From: Paramoeba atlantica
Taxonomy: Eukaryota; Discosea
Assembly: GCA_977017575.1 (NCBI GenBank)
Contig: CDRNVI010000040.1
Span: 806,001 to 870,000, forward strand
DNA: 64,000 nucleotides
Direction of reading: 5' to 3'
Shown: positions 48,327-59,217 of the stretch, in pieces
Layout of the letters: every line of letters begins with the position of its first letter
How positions within the stretch are numbered: position 1 is the first letter of the stretch
Program-made: the position numbers and the translations under genes
The notes under the pieces: generated by a model
Seen by the model: the letters and a program-made list of their open reading frames with translations, nothing else
Database searches by the model: none
Told to the model about the DNA's origin: nothing

Positions 48327-48514
48327 CCAGGCTAAAGTGGACGAGGGAGATACCAAAGGCACCTTTGGAAAACCACCTCGAAACTGGAACGGTATCTCCC
48401 GGTTTGTAGAGCATTCTGATGTGGCAAAAGGGTCTTTAACGGGTGATACCGTTCCAGTTTCGAGGTGGTTTTCCAAAGGTGCCTTTAGTATCTCCCTCGT
48501 CCACTTTAGCCTGG
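48327..48514. repeat. 188-bp foldback related to composite-element foldback
   Basis: Arms of about 70 bp (CCAGGCTAAAGTGGACGAGG...GGAACGGTATC) around a loop of about 50 bp. It shares the architecture and the GACGAGGGAGATAC / GCGAGGGAGATAC core with the foldbacks at 13196 and 27185, but the remaining arm sequence differs, so it is a separate member of a foldback family. Confidence 0.8.
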
Positions 48515-48595
48515 TTTAGAAGAGGAGTAATAGTTTTAAGCGCGGAGCCTGCGACTTTACCAGTGTCCGTCGGTTCACCCCAGGGAGGAAAGAAC

Positions 48596-48960
48596 TCAAC
48601 AATATAGGAAAAGTTGAATGTGTGTCATTCGAGTAGCAGTGCTCAACAAATCAGCGAGAAGTACGGCGTCTGATCTCGAACCATCCGCTCCATCCGGAAA
48701 AATGGTGTCGGATTTTTTCAGAAAAAGTAAATCTATCGTGGTCGCAAGCGCGATGGGGTTTCCACAAGGACAAACGTGTCGAGATGCGAAAAAATTAACG
48801 AACTCCTCCTTAACGAACTGGGCGGGATGACAGCCAGCGCGGACATGCGCCTGCTGCAGCAAAGGCGAATGTACATCGTTTCAAAGACTGTGCCATGAAG
48901 CTTCTAATGGTCCCGACACGTATTCACTACAGCGTAGTATACAGCTTATGTTGATTGTGT
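48596..48960. other. Spacer with unassigned ORFs
   Basis: Overlapping ORFs of 70-88 codons on both strands show no domain or codon signature that I can support. No repeat shared with the rest of the window. Confidence 0.3.
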
Positions 48961-49035
48961 GCAAGTTAAGTTAAAGTTTTTTTTTGCCCCTTTTTCAAAA
49001 ATATTTGTTTCGCAGATTTTTCAAAAGGTCCGAAC

Positions 49036-49128
49036 CCCCCATTTATACTTTCGAGAGTCAGATCCCCCCCCTTTATACTTCCAAAAGTACCGAAACCGGC
49101 GGAAGTATAAAGGGGGGTGACAGTAATA
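49036..49128. repeat. GTATAAAG-word element with TA-ended right terminus
   Basis: Two C-runs followed by TTTATACTT and then GGAAGTATAAAGGGGGGTGA ending CAGTAA. The right end GGGGTGACAGTA has the same outer sequence as the pogo-like ends; the left end is not clear. Confidence 0.6.
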
Positions 49129-49154
49129 ATAAGCTCTTTCCGTTTTCCAGGCTA

Positions 49155-50098
49155 AATTTTCTTTTTTAGGCTCTTCGTTAGAAGTCACTCATGCTGCGCT
49201 CTTCGAGTTGAAAACTACCGCCGCGTTTAACGAAGAGCCTAAAAAAGGAAATTTAGCCTGGAAAACGGAAAGATTATAGCCAAAAATAGCCGAATTTCGG
49301 GTAAAAATGGGGTGATTTTCGCGTATTTTTGCCCTCAGAGCACTAAATCCGACATTTGCGCGTGGGAAATCACTCGTAGGCATGGATGGAAGCCTACTGA
49401 ACGTATTGGATAGAGAATGCGACTCCAACCATACCATTCTTTCGACACAAAAATGCCCCTTTAGGTCCGAAAAATACTTTTTCACCTTTTTTAGTCAAAA
49501 ATGGGTCATTTTTAGGGGCGCACCACGGTTCGAAGAAGGGATACCTTGTGAAAACAACTGCGGAGAAAGCTAGTGTAGGTCCCAAACTATCAAAATACAA
49601 TAGGGGAAACGACTTTGGAAAAATATTTTTTTTGTCATTTTTTTCGCCCAGTTCAAATTTTTTTCAAATTTTTTTTCCTAAAAAATACGAACTCGGCGGA
49701 CCCGTCCTGCGGATACGCAGGAGGGTCACCCCCGGGTAGGGGGGTGGAAAATGCGCGCCAAGACCCCGGCTACCCTTTCTGCGGTTTTTTTTCGAAAAAT
49801 AATTTTTTCTAAAAAATTTGCTCGACCATGCCCCCCCCCCTGGACCCCCCCCATGGACTCCCCATTTTTTTCAAATTTTTTTTTCAGTTTTGGACCACCG
49901 GAGCCCCCTTTTATATTTTTTTCTTCTATTATATTACTGTGTTCCTCTTTATATTTTCACTGTTTTTGTTCACTTTTTTTTCAATAATCGAGGGTAGAGC
50001 GGTAGTTTTACAACCACCGCAACAATCGAGGGTAGAGCGGTAGTTTTACAACCACCGCAACAATCGAGGGTAGAGCGGTAGTTTTACAACCACCGCAA
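49155..50098 (+). mobile_element. Repeat F with tripled terminus
   Basis: The long palindrome is shortened on its left arm (49160-49245). The body is complete, and the short terminus (AATCGAGGGTAGAGCGGTAG ... CCACCGC) is repeated three times in tandem at 49983-50098. Confidence 0.85.
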
Positions 50099-50124
50099 TT
50101 GAGTTTTTAATTATTGGCGAAACT

Positions 50125-50228
50125 ACCGTTACCCCCCCCCCCCCTTACTTAGCCCCCACTTTTTGGCCCAAGACCCGTACTTTGTGGTGAAGTAAGGGGG
50201 GTGGTGAAGTAAGGGGGGTGAATAAATG
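50125..50228. repeat. AAGTAAGG-word C-run element
   Basis: A long C-run followed by TTACTTAGCCCCC and later GTGAAGTAAGGGGGG twice. A short hairpin of the same design as the other word elements. Confidence 0.6.
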
Positions 50229-50544
50229 ATTCAAAGTTCGATCAATTTATAGTTCTCTCGAAAATCCTCAAATTATTGAAGTACACTATGCTATCGACAT
50301 TGGGCGTAATTTCCTTTTCTTGAGTGTTGTAATACCTCGTGTTCCACATTCTATATTTTATGTTTCGTTTAGCTTGTCTACAATGTCCCATGGGCTTTTA
50401 ACTTTCCCCCCATGAAAATTTCTTACATCGTGAAATTTAAATGATGTCGCGGAACATAACCCATTGAACACCAATTTAAATTTTAGAACTACAAAACACT
50501 GTGGCGCAACTTTACGATCAAACTGACATGATGATGAAACTGAC

Positions 50545-50943
50545 ATGGAAGAAAATCGTTCTGAATTAGAAATGGTTCAACATACTAAATCATTCCGGAT
50601 AGCTCCGATCGGTAACTGGCAAGCCAGACCCTTCACAGATAGATTTGGAAATTTCGAGGCCGAAGTCCTCTACCTGTTTTCGTTAGTACAAGGCGGCAAC
50701 AACGTGCTGCTACCAACCCGTTGCGTCGACGAATCGTACGGTAAACCCAAGACAATCTTCAAAAGTTATCATTCCTGCAGCTACGAAAACTGCGTACACA
50801 TGGACAAAGAGAAGTTCTTAGTAGAAGGATGGAAAAAACCCAAAATTAGGTCCAAAAGGACTTTTGACTCCCAAAAAGATTCAAGATTTTTTACGGGGAA
50901 GAAAGTAGCATTTCACCAAAAATTAGTTTTGAAATCGTGCTGA
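50545..50943 (+). CDS. Hypothetical 132-aa plus-strand ORF
   Basis: ORF from ATG 50545 (MEENRSELEMVQHTKSFRIA) to TGA 50943, with even composition, Cys at several positions in the C-terminal half and a basic end. No family is recognised. It is on the strand opposite to the host genes and lies among mobile-element debris, so an element-derived gene is more likely than a host gene. Confidence 0.35.
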   Translation: MEENRSELEMVQHTKSFRIAPIGNWQARPFTDRFGNFEAEVLYLFSLVQGGNNVLLPTRCVDESYGKPKTIFKSYHSCSYENCVHMDKEKFLVEGWKKPKIRSKRTFDSQKDSRFFTGKKVAFHQKLVLKSC

Positions 50944-51239
50944 ACAAGAAGAGAAGTTACATCTTTCTAATCTTGTCAATTATTTTTCGTCATTTTTTGG
51001 TATTTTCAGGCAGTTTATAATTAAAAATTATTTTTTCCGCCCATGGCCCAGGCACCCCCAACCCTTTCTGAGTCTCACTTTTGCGTCTCCCATACAGTAG
51101 TCGAAGCGGTGGAAGAGTACAACAGTAGAACTAACGAGCGCAAGCGTCAGACTTAGAGTGCAGATGAGAGAAACGATTTTTTCACATTGCGCAACCATCA
51201 TTCAATTGCAGATAGCATTCGCATATGGAATCAATCACA

Positions 51240-51605
51240 TCAAAAAAATGCGCAGAAGCAGCGCCTACCGCTTGCGAAATGAAAGCGATATACGAAAGCG
51301 TGGTAGGCAACGCGCTTTAACGGCAGAAGAGACCTAAGATATTTTAGATGGAGTAAAGCTACAGAATGATGCAAGCAAACCTGAAATTCTTTTTGAAAAC
51401 GGGGGGCCATTTTCAATGTGCGACTCCTGGGCAAGAAATTTCTTACACAAACACGGTTTTGCTGTGCGATCAGCACCCTCTGATCGGCGTGTTTCTCCCC
51501 GTGAAATAAAATGTGCTGGAGAGCATTTTCTATGAGGATCTAAAACATTTCAGCGGTATTCGACCTGAGCTTGTCTTTAACATGGACGAGTTCTTAACAT
51601 AAAAC
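51240..51605 (+). pseudogene. Pogo/DDE_1 transposase fragment
   Basis: Plus-strand pieces SMCDSWARNFLHKHGFAVRS and, after a stop and frameshift near 51530, FYEDLKHFSGIRPELVFNMD-E. This is the end of the CENP-B-type DNA-binding region running into the first catalytic Asp (NMDE) of a DDE_1 transposase. Nothing downstream of FLT is preserved. It is similar in type, not in sequence, to the transposase at 53547-54242. Confidence 0.65.
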
Positions 51606-51616
51606 AAGGGAACACT

Positions 51617-51690
51617 AATTAATGTTCCAGGATAGGATACCTAGTAGGTATACTAAGTGGGTACGGTATACTGCCTTTGGGCGTAATTAA
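51617..51690. repeat. Partial GTATAC-word element
   Basis: ATGTTCCAGGATAGGATACC, TAGTAGGTATACTAAGTGGG and ACGGTATACT match the left end of the 55467-55796 element. Confidence 0.75.
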
Positions 51691-51777
51691 GTTTAGACCG
51701 GTACTTTTTTGGACCAAAATGACCCAAATGCAAAGCGCTGGTTCGGCGACGTACACCCACAGCCCCTCATTCGTCTA

Positions 51778-52632
51778 TCAGCTACTGCTCTTTGCAAACA
51801 AACTCGTATGTAGATCAGGAACACCTTTCGTATTTTCGATGTTTAAGTTCAGCATTGTTCGCGGAAGAAGAAAAGAATGAATTTCCACAGAAAGATTGAT
51901 GTTCTCACGCAGATTCAGGACTTCTAATTGGGGAGGAAGGCAATTTAGCTGCACCAAACCAGAAAAATTATTGTCATTGCAGTATAGCCTCTTAAGTGAA
52001 GGGGGTAAAATCTGCAAGTTTAAGGACCCTCTAAACCGATTTGTCGCCAAAGAAAGGCACACCAAGTTTCGTGGTAAATTTTCAAGGTGAATTTCTCCGT
52101 AGAAAACATTATTTTGTAGTTCTATCGTAATCAAACGCGGCGGTAAGTACATAAGATCGACATTTCCTCTAAAAAAATTTACATTCAACATGAGAACTTC
52201 CAAAGTGAGCGGCAACTGTGTTAAGTCCACCAAACCCTTCTGCTTGTTACCAGACAAACGAAGATTCTCCAGGTGGGGTGGGAGCTCCTTCACAGGGAGT
52301 GTTCCGTTCAGTCGATTGTTACGAATATCACAATCCAACACTGTACAGGGAAGTGAATCCCATCGAAGGGATCCTGTGACCGCCATACGACGCCAATCAA
52401 TATGGGTGACCAGTAATTCCGGACCACACATTACACCTGCCCATGCACATGCAGGTGTTGACTCGTTCCAAGAAAGTAGCGGATATGCAATATTTTCAGT
52501 AAAGCGAACAAGTTCGTATTCTTGTGGTAAGTTCACTCTTCGTACTTTACTGGGAAGTCTGTGCTGTGAGTTACTATTTGAAACATCGGCAGTGTACAGT
52601 ATAGGACACTTGTGTGATAAATGCGGGTACAT
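51778..52632 (-). CDS. LRR protein 8
   Basis: 284 aa from ATG 52632. Cap: KVRRVNLPQEYELVRFTENI, PACAWAGVMCGPELL, WDSLP. Eight LRRs (HLENLRLSGNKQKG, TLEVLMLNVNFFRG, RLITIELQNNVFYG, NLVCLSLATNRFRG and others), then a C-terminal cap (ENINLSVEIHSFLLPRTMLN). The longest intact array in the window. The last AG is about 52 nt upstream. No membrane segment is seen. Confidence 0.9.
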   Translation of the reverse strand: MYPHLSHKCPILYTADVSNSNSQHRLPSKVRRVNLPQEYELVRFTENIAYPLLSWNESTPACAWAGVMCGPELLVTHIDWRRMAVTGSLRWDSLPCTVLDCDIRNNRLNGTLPVKELPPHLENLRLSGNKQKGLVDLTQLPLTLEVLMLNVNFFRGNVDLMYLPPRLITIELQNNVFYGEIHLENLPRNLVCLSLATNRFRGSLNLQILPPSLKRLYCNDNNFSGLVQLNCLPPQLEVLNLRENINLSVEIHSFLLPRTMLNLNIENTKGVPDLHTSLFAKSSS

Positions 52633-52909
52633 AAAGTAATGTACAGTAATGTATGTAGAAAATGAAGTGCAGGGGGAAATAATCTATACCACTTAAAAAA
52701 CCGTTACAGATTGATGCGGTGCAGCACGCAAGCTTTGTAAAATGATATTCCTGTGGAAGGCTCGCTCCCTGTGGCTTATCAATAGACGCTTGTGCTTCGA
52801 ATTAGAGCTACAGAGCATAGGACACTATGCAGTATTCTTGTTCTATCCTGTGCCATTTCGTGCTACCCACAGCGAAGATACTACACCCCCGTTAATTAAT
52901 TTTTATAAA

Positions 52910-53091
52910 TACTGTCCCCCCCGTTTAAGCGCACCTCGTTTTCCGTGAAAAGTGCGCTTAAACGGGGGGGGTCTGAATCAGTACATAAAAAAATTTGGCG
53001 CCGCTTCGCGGCGCCGGAGACTCCACCTCAACTTTATGTGCGCTTAAACGGGGGGTCTGACCGGGTGCGCTCAAGGGGAGGGGGGACAGTA
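52910..53091. mobile_element. 182-bp pogo-type MITE (GCGCTTAAAC word)
   Basis: Starts TACTGTCCCCCCCGTTTAAG and ends with the imperfect inverse (GAGGGGGGACAGTA). Internal inverted copies of GTGCGCTTAAACGGGG and a perfect GC hairpin (52997-53015, GGCGCCGCTTCGCGGCGCC). A second copy is nested at 57826-57980. Confidence 0.8.
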
Positions 53092-53121
53092 TAAAACGTT
53101 TGCATTTTAACCACTGCACAG

Positions 53122-54914
53122 TTAACCCGGGGTGCGGATTAATATGAAAATGCGCTTAAATATCCAAATAGCACTTTAATATCCAAGTAGGCACTTCAAT
53201 ATCCAAAATAGCACTTTAATATCCAAATAGGTTTTTTCACTTCAAAATCACATCCTGGAAACTGTCGCATCCGAATACTTGAAGCGCCATTCGGAAGAGC
53301 TGAAATGTCAAGAAACAACTTGGGAAATTATTTCTGAATGTAGTTCCTTAGAAGGTGATTTTGAGGCATCGCCGTCCGAAGAAGCGCCAAGTGGAACGGA
53401 AGACGCTCATCAAGTTTATAGGGTGGCAGAAAGTTCTGACCCAGAAGAAAGTGAAGGATCAGAAAGCAGCGAAGAAGGCAACAGTGAAGAAGAAGATGAT
53501 ACTGACAGTGTGGAAGAAAGCCCAAGCACCGAACAAGTGAAATTAGGTGGAGCTTCATCAAAAAATTCATTCCCCGCATACGTTTGTTCATCGCACTTTA
53601 TCCACTAAGTTGTTTCGCCGTGTTTTCAATTTTGATGAAATTCCCTTGTCCCTGCGAGGTTCCATGCGATCACTTAAGACTGTGGCAGATATTGCGGAAC
53701 AAGATATTCGAGCTTCCGTCAATCCTAACGACCGCAAACGTTGCGCGACTCTTATTTGTGGTGCCGGCGTAGTCATTGACGAAAATTTGAACCCCGTGAA
53801 GCACTTTTTTACTAAACCAATGATTCTCTTCAAGGCTAAAAGCAACATTGTAATCAATGAGACGTTTGATTCTCGAACCACGCGCAGCATAACAGCGAAG
53901 GCCGTTGTCAATTCACCATTTTTCATCAAGTGCTTCATCCCGTTTCTTCGAGCAGAATTTCGCGCACATCGCGTTGAAGGCCCAACTCTTACGATTATGG
54001 ATTCTGCGCGCCCCCATATTACCACAGATGTTCTCCAGGCGTTTGCAGAAAAGTTACAATCACACGCGGCTGTTCTCCCTGGTGGATGCACATGTTGGCT
54101 CCAATGGGTTGACGTTTACTATGCTTTCCACTACAAGGCAGCTCACACATCCCTATGGGAGGCAGAGCACAGTATCACACGTACTGCAAAGGAAAAGCGT
54201 ACGTGGTTACACTCCATGGTCGCACGACAAAATTACTTCTAACATGAATGTAAAGGATCAATTCGCCAAGTTGGGTTACTTGAACCCTTCACTTGCCCAG
54301 TTCCACTCCCCCAAGCTAGAAAACTATAAATACGACCCGCCGATAATTCCTGCAGACCGCGTGCATCAGCACAAGATAAAAATTTCCCAACAGTTTCAAC
54401 GCGGTGCACAGTCGGGCATTAGAACCGGGCCTCTAGATTCCTTTTTGACGATGCAGTTGACATCAACGCTCCAAGCAAGCAACACGCAAGCCATTGAAGA
54501 ACTGTAAGGTCAACAACTGTAATGTGATCAAGTCGAAAGATGAAATTGAAGCCTAAGACCCAAGAAGCAAGTTGAAAGGAGGAGTTGAAACATAAAATTA
54601 AAAGACCTTGTGAACGTTATATCTTTCGTATTTCTCTTATAACATTTATAATATCATAATGTTTTTTAAAAACGTCCTGCACTGAATAATCAATATTCTA
54701 GAAACGTGATTTTCCACGTGTATTCTAACACTATGTCTCCCTCGCAGCCCCACCAATCAGCACCTTTCCCACCAATCACAGCCCCGCCATACTTCATTTG
54801 GATATTAAAATGCTTGCACTTTAATATCCAAATAGAATTTTTTTCACTTTAATATCCAAATAGCACTTTAATATACAAATCCGTATTTGAATATTAATCC
54901 TCACCCCGGGTTAA
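53122..54914. mobile_element. Pogo-like transposon with subterminal repeats
   Basis: Inverted ends TTAACCCGGGGTG(C/A)GGATTAATAT (29 of 33 positions match). Both ends carry several copies of CACTTTAATATCCAAATAG as subterminal repeats (53160-53240 direct; 54790-54880 on both strands), probable transposase-binding sites. Contains the transposase pseudogene below. Confidence 0.75.
53279..54507 (+). pseudogene. DDE_1 (pogo/Tigger-like) transposase, broken
   Basis: Pieces in several frames: an acidic segment (53279-53608), then 53547-54242 with VFNFDEIPLS (first Asp), LTIMDSARPHIT (second Asp) and LPGGCTCWLQWVDVYYAFHYK (third acidic residue), all in DDE_1 order, and a C-terminal tail in another frame (QFAKLGYLNPSLAQF). 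The DNA-binding N-terminus is missing and the frames shift, so it is inactive. The catalytic residues themselves remain. Confidence 0.8.
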
Positions 54915-55272
54915 TATTCCTGGTAGGAATATTAAGAGGGTATAGGAATATTAAGAGGTATAGGAATATCAAAAAAATTAGCAGAAAAGGACCAAACATT
55001 TTTTCGCGCCGCTTCGCGGCGCGGTCTTTGCTCTTGTGCTCATTTTTGGCTCTTTAGGGACTGTGCGCGCGTTAAGCTTGCTATTTTGATGAAAAAATCA
55101 TCCAAAAAAGGGAATATTGAAGGATGTGGTGTGTGGATCTCAAGCAAAGAAACGGGAGGTGTCAGGGAGAGGGGGGGGGGTAGGAATATTAAGCACCATT
55201 GGGACACTTGATATTCCTGGTAGGAATAATACGAGGGTATAGGAATATAAACCCGGACAGTGGTTTATATTT
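54903..55272. mobile_element. AATATTCC-word element
   Basis: The left end GGGTTAATATTCCTGGTAGG with iterations of TATAGGAATATTAAGAGG, and the right end TATAGGAATATAAACCCGG followed by ACAGTGGTTT, are inverse. A G-run at 55174-55184, an inverted word hairpin, and the GC hairpin (CGCGCCGCTTCGCGGCGCG, about 55007). Its left end abuts the 53122-54914 transposon. Confidence 0.7.
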
Positions 55273-55466
55273 ATAAATATATTTTATACAAATTATTTTG
55301 CGAAGGTACCGGTGGACGTCACCACTATCACGTACTTTTCCCGATGATGGTGAAAGAATCAGCATTCCCAATACTTTCGGAATGCCGTTTCGACCACTTT
55401 GATGAAAAAAGGCATACAAGTTTGAAAAAAAGTTTTATAAATTATATAACGAAGCATGTTTTTTAT

Positions 55467-55796
55467 ATAAACCATGTTCCAGGATAGTATACCTAGTAGG
55501 TATACTAGGTGGGTACGGTATACTAAATTTTGTCTAAAAAGCAAAAAATTTTTTGCGCCGCTTCGCGGTGCGTTCCTTATCTGTAGTTGCTAGAAAAATG
55601 GTGCCTTGACCTTAAAATGCGATTTCTTGCTTGGGGATTGCTAGAAATGTTGCTCTGTCGCTTCAAAAGAAGGGACGTCTCCCGCTGCTGTTGCTGGGAG
55701 GGGGGTGGTAGGTATACTAAGTGGCCTTGGGACACTTAGTATACCTACTAGGTATACTAAGTGGGCATGAGTATACTATCCTGGAACATGGTTTAT
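55467..55796. mobile_element. 330-bp GTATAC-word MITE with perfect TIRs
   Basis: 26-bp perfect inverted repeats beginning ATAAACCATGTTCCAGGATA, then several copies of TAGTAGGTATACTAAGTGGG near both ends. Contains a G-run and a diverged GC hairpin (GCGCCGCTTCGCGGTGCG, about 55554). No coding capacity. Confidence 0.85.
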
Positions 55797-56029
55797 TAAG
55801 AAAAGTATAAAAGTCGAAAAATCACCCGTTTATAAAAATATATTAGCGAGGGTGTACGAATGAAGGAAGGACACTGGGTTTTGTGAGGCAAGCGAAGGAC
55901 ACAGGATTCCCAGTTGGCCGCTGGCTCCCTCAATAGATTGCGCCTCCCTTGGGAAGTTGACCCTCTCTTTGACAATTCATGGTTACCGCAAGTGCATGAC
56001 GCACCCTTGGGTCGGATTCATAACTAAAC

Positions 56030-56112
56030 CCCCGTCCGGGTTAATATACCCCCCGGTACAATAACTAGCTACAGGTACAACACGTAGCTACAGGTACAAT
56101 AAAAATTCCGAA
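56030..56112. repeat. GTACAATA-word element end
   Basis: CGGGTTAATATACCCCCCGG followed by GTACAATAACTAGCTACAG, GTACAACACGTAGCTACAG and GTACAATAAAAA: a C-run plus three direct iterations of about 19 bp. The same words recur at 58738-58785. Confidence 0.7.
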
Positions 56113-56150
56113 AAATACAGTAAAGTATTCAAATACGAGTGGATTATATT

Positions 56151-57033
56151 GCGGTGGTTGTATAACTACCGCTCTACCCTCGATTATTGAAAAAAAGTGA
56201 ACAAAAACAGTGAAAATATAAAGGGGAACACAGTAATATAATAGAAGAAAAATTTATAAAAGGGGCTCCGGTGGTCCAAAAATTTTCAAAAAAAAATCGG
56301 ACCCTTGGGGAGTCCATGGGGTGGGGTCCAGGGGGGGGCATACCGCACGAAATTTTTTTGAAAAAAATATTTTTCGAAATAAAAGCGCAGAAGGCGTAGC
56401 CGGGGTCTTGGCGCGCATTTTCCACCCCCCTACCCGGGGGTGACCCCCCCTCGTGTGCGCAGGACGGGTCCAAGTTCGGATTTTTTCGGAATTTTTTTTG
56501 TGAAAAAAATTTCAACTTGAAAAAAATGGTAAAAAAAATACTTTTCCAAAATTGTTTCCCCTATTGTATTTTGCTAGTTTGGGACCTATATTAGCTTTCT
56601 ACGCCATTGTTTTCGCGAGATCTCGCTTCTTGAAGCCGCGGTACGCCTCCCAAAATGACCCATTTTTGACCAAAAAAAGCGAAAAAGTAATTTTCGGACC
56701 TAACGGGGCCCATTTATGTCAAAAGAATGGTATGGTTGGAGTCGCATTCTCTACCCAACACGTGCAGTAGCCTTTCATTCATGCCTACGAGTGATTTCTC
56801 ACAAGCAAAAGTCGGATTTAGTGCTCTGAGAGCAAAAATACGCAAAAATCACCTCATTTTTACCCGAAAATCGGATATTTTTGGCTATAATCTTTCTGTT
56901 TTCTTCAGCTTTCCAAGCCAAATTTTCTTTTTTAGGCTCTTCGTTAAACGCGGTGGTAGTTTTCAACGCAAAGCGCGCAGCATGAGTGACTTCTAAGTTG
57001 AAAACAACCACCGCGTTTAAAGAGCCTAAAAAA
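56151..57033 (-). mobile_element. Repeat F, full-length copy (about 883 bp)
   Basis: Reverse F unit, more diverged than the other full copies (for example CACGTGCAG replaces CGTTCGGCAG). Preceded by AGTGGATTATATT, the sequence that also precedes the F-related insertion near 26600, consistent with insertion into R-type repeats. Confidence 0.8.
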
Positions 57034-57083
57034 GTTACGGTTATTTTTAATTACGGTTATTTTTAATTGCGGTTATTTTTAAT

Positions 57084-58276
57084 TACTGTCCCCCCCTATT
57101 TAGTGTTGAGTCAAATCCGGCAAAATTCAACACTAAATAGGGGGGTAAGAAATCTCCCCCCCCAAAAAAAGATCCCCGCTTCGCGGCGTATTGTTTTCAA
57201 AATCATGATTGTAAAGGGGCGCCCGGTTTACCATACCCCCCGGTATGGTACGAGATCACACGTACGGTAGCAGGTCACAGGTATGGTAAGTTGGTGGGCT
57301 AAATTTGTAAAAAAGTGATTGCCAGCATATGTTACCAGTGGATGTTAATAATATCACCAACAAAAAGTCATAGAAGTGAAAAAACGTGATAAATAGTAAA
57401 GAAAACAAACGAATAATGCTCTGTAGGGTTATGATCTACGTGGGCCACCTCGAACAAGAAGTCGATATCATATGCTGTCTGCCTGAGTAACCAGGGGGGG
57501 TATGCTATCGGCCCCGGGTCACGATACCATACCACCCCGGCGTGGTACCAGGTCACAGGTATGCTAAATAGCAATAGTGATGTTAAACAACCCGTTCAAC
57601 CGAGAAAAAGGTAGATAAAATCTTCCATGCTGCAAAAAGAGGAATTCAGAATTGAAATTCGGACGGTGAAATTCGACAAGAGATTTGAGATGCACTGAAA
57701 TCTCTTTTCCAGCCGCTTGAACGCGGTATTTTACAAAAGAGCGCCTGTAAAGAACTGTAGAATACGGCCCTGTAGAATACGGTCAGCTATCAGGGCTCCT
57801 TTTCTTTGCCAATAACTGCTAAACCGGACCCCCGTTTAGTATTACTGTCCCCCCCCGTTTAAGCGCACCTCGTTTTCCATGAAAAGTGCGCTTAAACGGG
57901 GGGGTCTGAATCAGTACATAAAAAAACTTTGGTGCCGCTTCGCGGCGCCGGAGACTCCACCTCAACTCTATGTGCGCTTGAGTATAAAGGAGAACCAATC
58001 AAGCGAAGAATGAATACAACCCCGTTCACCAAAAATGGGACCAACGTTTATAGAGCTACGAGTCTTGCTTTTTTGTTGATTGCAAATATCACCATGCGTG
58101 ATTAAAGTAAATCAGTAGAAATCAGTAAAAAACCACAAATAACAAGCAAGGATAAGAAAAAAAGTGTTAGGAAAAAAAAATTACGCGCCGCTTCGCGGCG
58201 CCTATACGTACCGAACTCAAAATTCAACACTAAATAGGGGGGTTGAGCACTCAATAGTAAATAGGGGGGGACAGTA
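57084..58276. mobile_element. 1.2-kb pogo-type element with nested insertions
   Basis: Ends: TACTGTCCCCCCCTATTTAG at 57084 and its inverse ending GGGACAGTA at 58276 (26 of 28 bases match), with TA on the outside. Inner TTCAACACTAAATAGGGGGG copies and GC hairpins (57176, 58187) lie near each end. Inside are GGTATGGTA-word repeats (57215-57292, 57495-57572), and a truncated copy of the 182-bp MITE (57826-57980). No intact ORF. Confidence 0.75.
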
Positions 58277-58515
58277 AGATTATTTTTAGCCCCGAAAAAA
58301 AATACTTTTTTTCATGTCTATCACCATCGACCTCACTTTCATATGAAACAGAAACCTTTATAAAATGATCACAGACGAATCCAATGGCTTGGGCGCTTAA
58401 ACGGTACTCAAAAAGTGTGTTCAAAAATTATTAATTTACGAGTGGATTATGTTACGGTTAATTTAATTAAGATTAATTTTAGCCAAAAATAACCTTGAAA
58501 GCGTAATTAAATAAT
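58277..58515. repeat. R repeat, copy without F insertion
   Basis: Matches 26424-26632 joined to 27000-27040 (AGCCCCGAAAAAAAATACTT ... AAAGCGTAATTAAATAATA). Acts as a natural empty site for the F derivative at 26633-26999. Confidence 0.75.
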
Positions 58516-58539
58516 ACCGCAATTGAATACAACACTGTA

Positions 58540-58805
58540 ACGAAAATAGTGCCAAAAAAATTTGGCGCCGCTTCGCGGCGCCAGAGCTCCTCTATTCTCA
58601 TGTCTTCGCTGCTAAAATTGGCAAAATTGTTATCAATCTTAAAAATAAAATCTGCAAAAAGTCAAAAAAAAAAAATTGCTCTGCTTCGCGGTGCCCTCTT
58701 TTACGCAGGGGGGGCAATAAAACCAAGCGTCCCACTTATTGTACCCCCCCGGTACAATAGCGAGCTACAGGTACATTAGACCGGAACGGGGTTTAATTTA
58801 TAAAT
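58540..58805. repeat. GC hairpins and GTACAATA-word element
   Basis: Perfect hairpin GGCGCCGCTTCGCGGCGCC at 58564-58582, a diverged one at about 58681, then a G-run, CAATAA, inverse TTATTGTACCCCCCC, GGTACAATAGCGAGCTACAG and GTACATTAGACCGG. Probably several nested, truncated word elements. Confidence 0.65.
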
Positions 58806-59217
58806 TTGATCCATAACAAGTTATCGCGCCGATGGGTAGAGGCACTGCCTAACTGACTGGAGAGCTAGCTAACTGTGAGAGCTCTCCAGTGCGCTATTAT
58901 TTTCCAAAATCGAACAAATTTTATTATTTTTGGACCCCCCAGGTGGAAGTTTTCACCCCTGTATTTAGTCAGTATAATGCGCGCGCATAACAGTCTGTGC
59001 AGACCACCAACCTGCATAGAGCCCATGGTTACAATAACCAGGAATATGGCTAAGAAGGAACAACGCACGCTTCTATTACATCTTTCTCGTGCAATGTACA
59101 GTGCTACACATGAAATGTCAGTTTCTGTAGGTACTTTTTTTGAAAAATAAACTCCTACAGACCATCCGTAGTTACAATACTTAAACGAATTAGATTTCAA
59201 AAGTAGAGTTCTTACTT

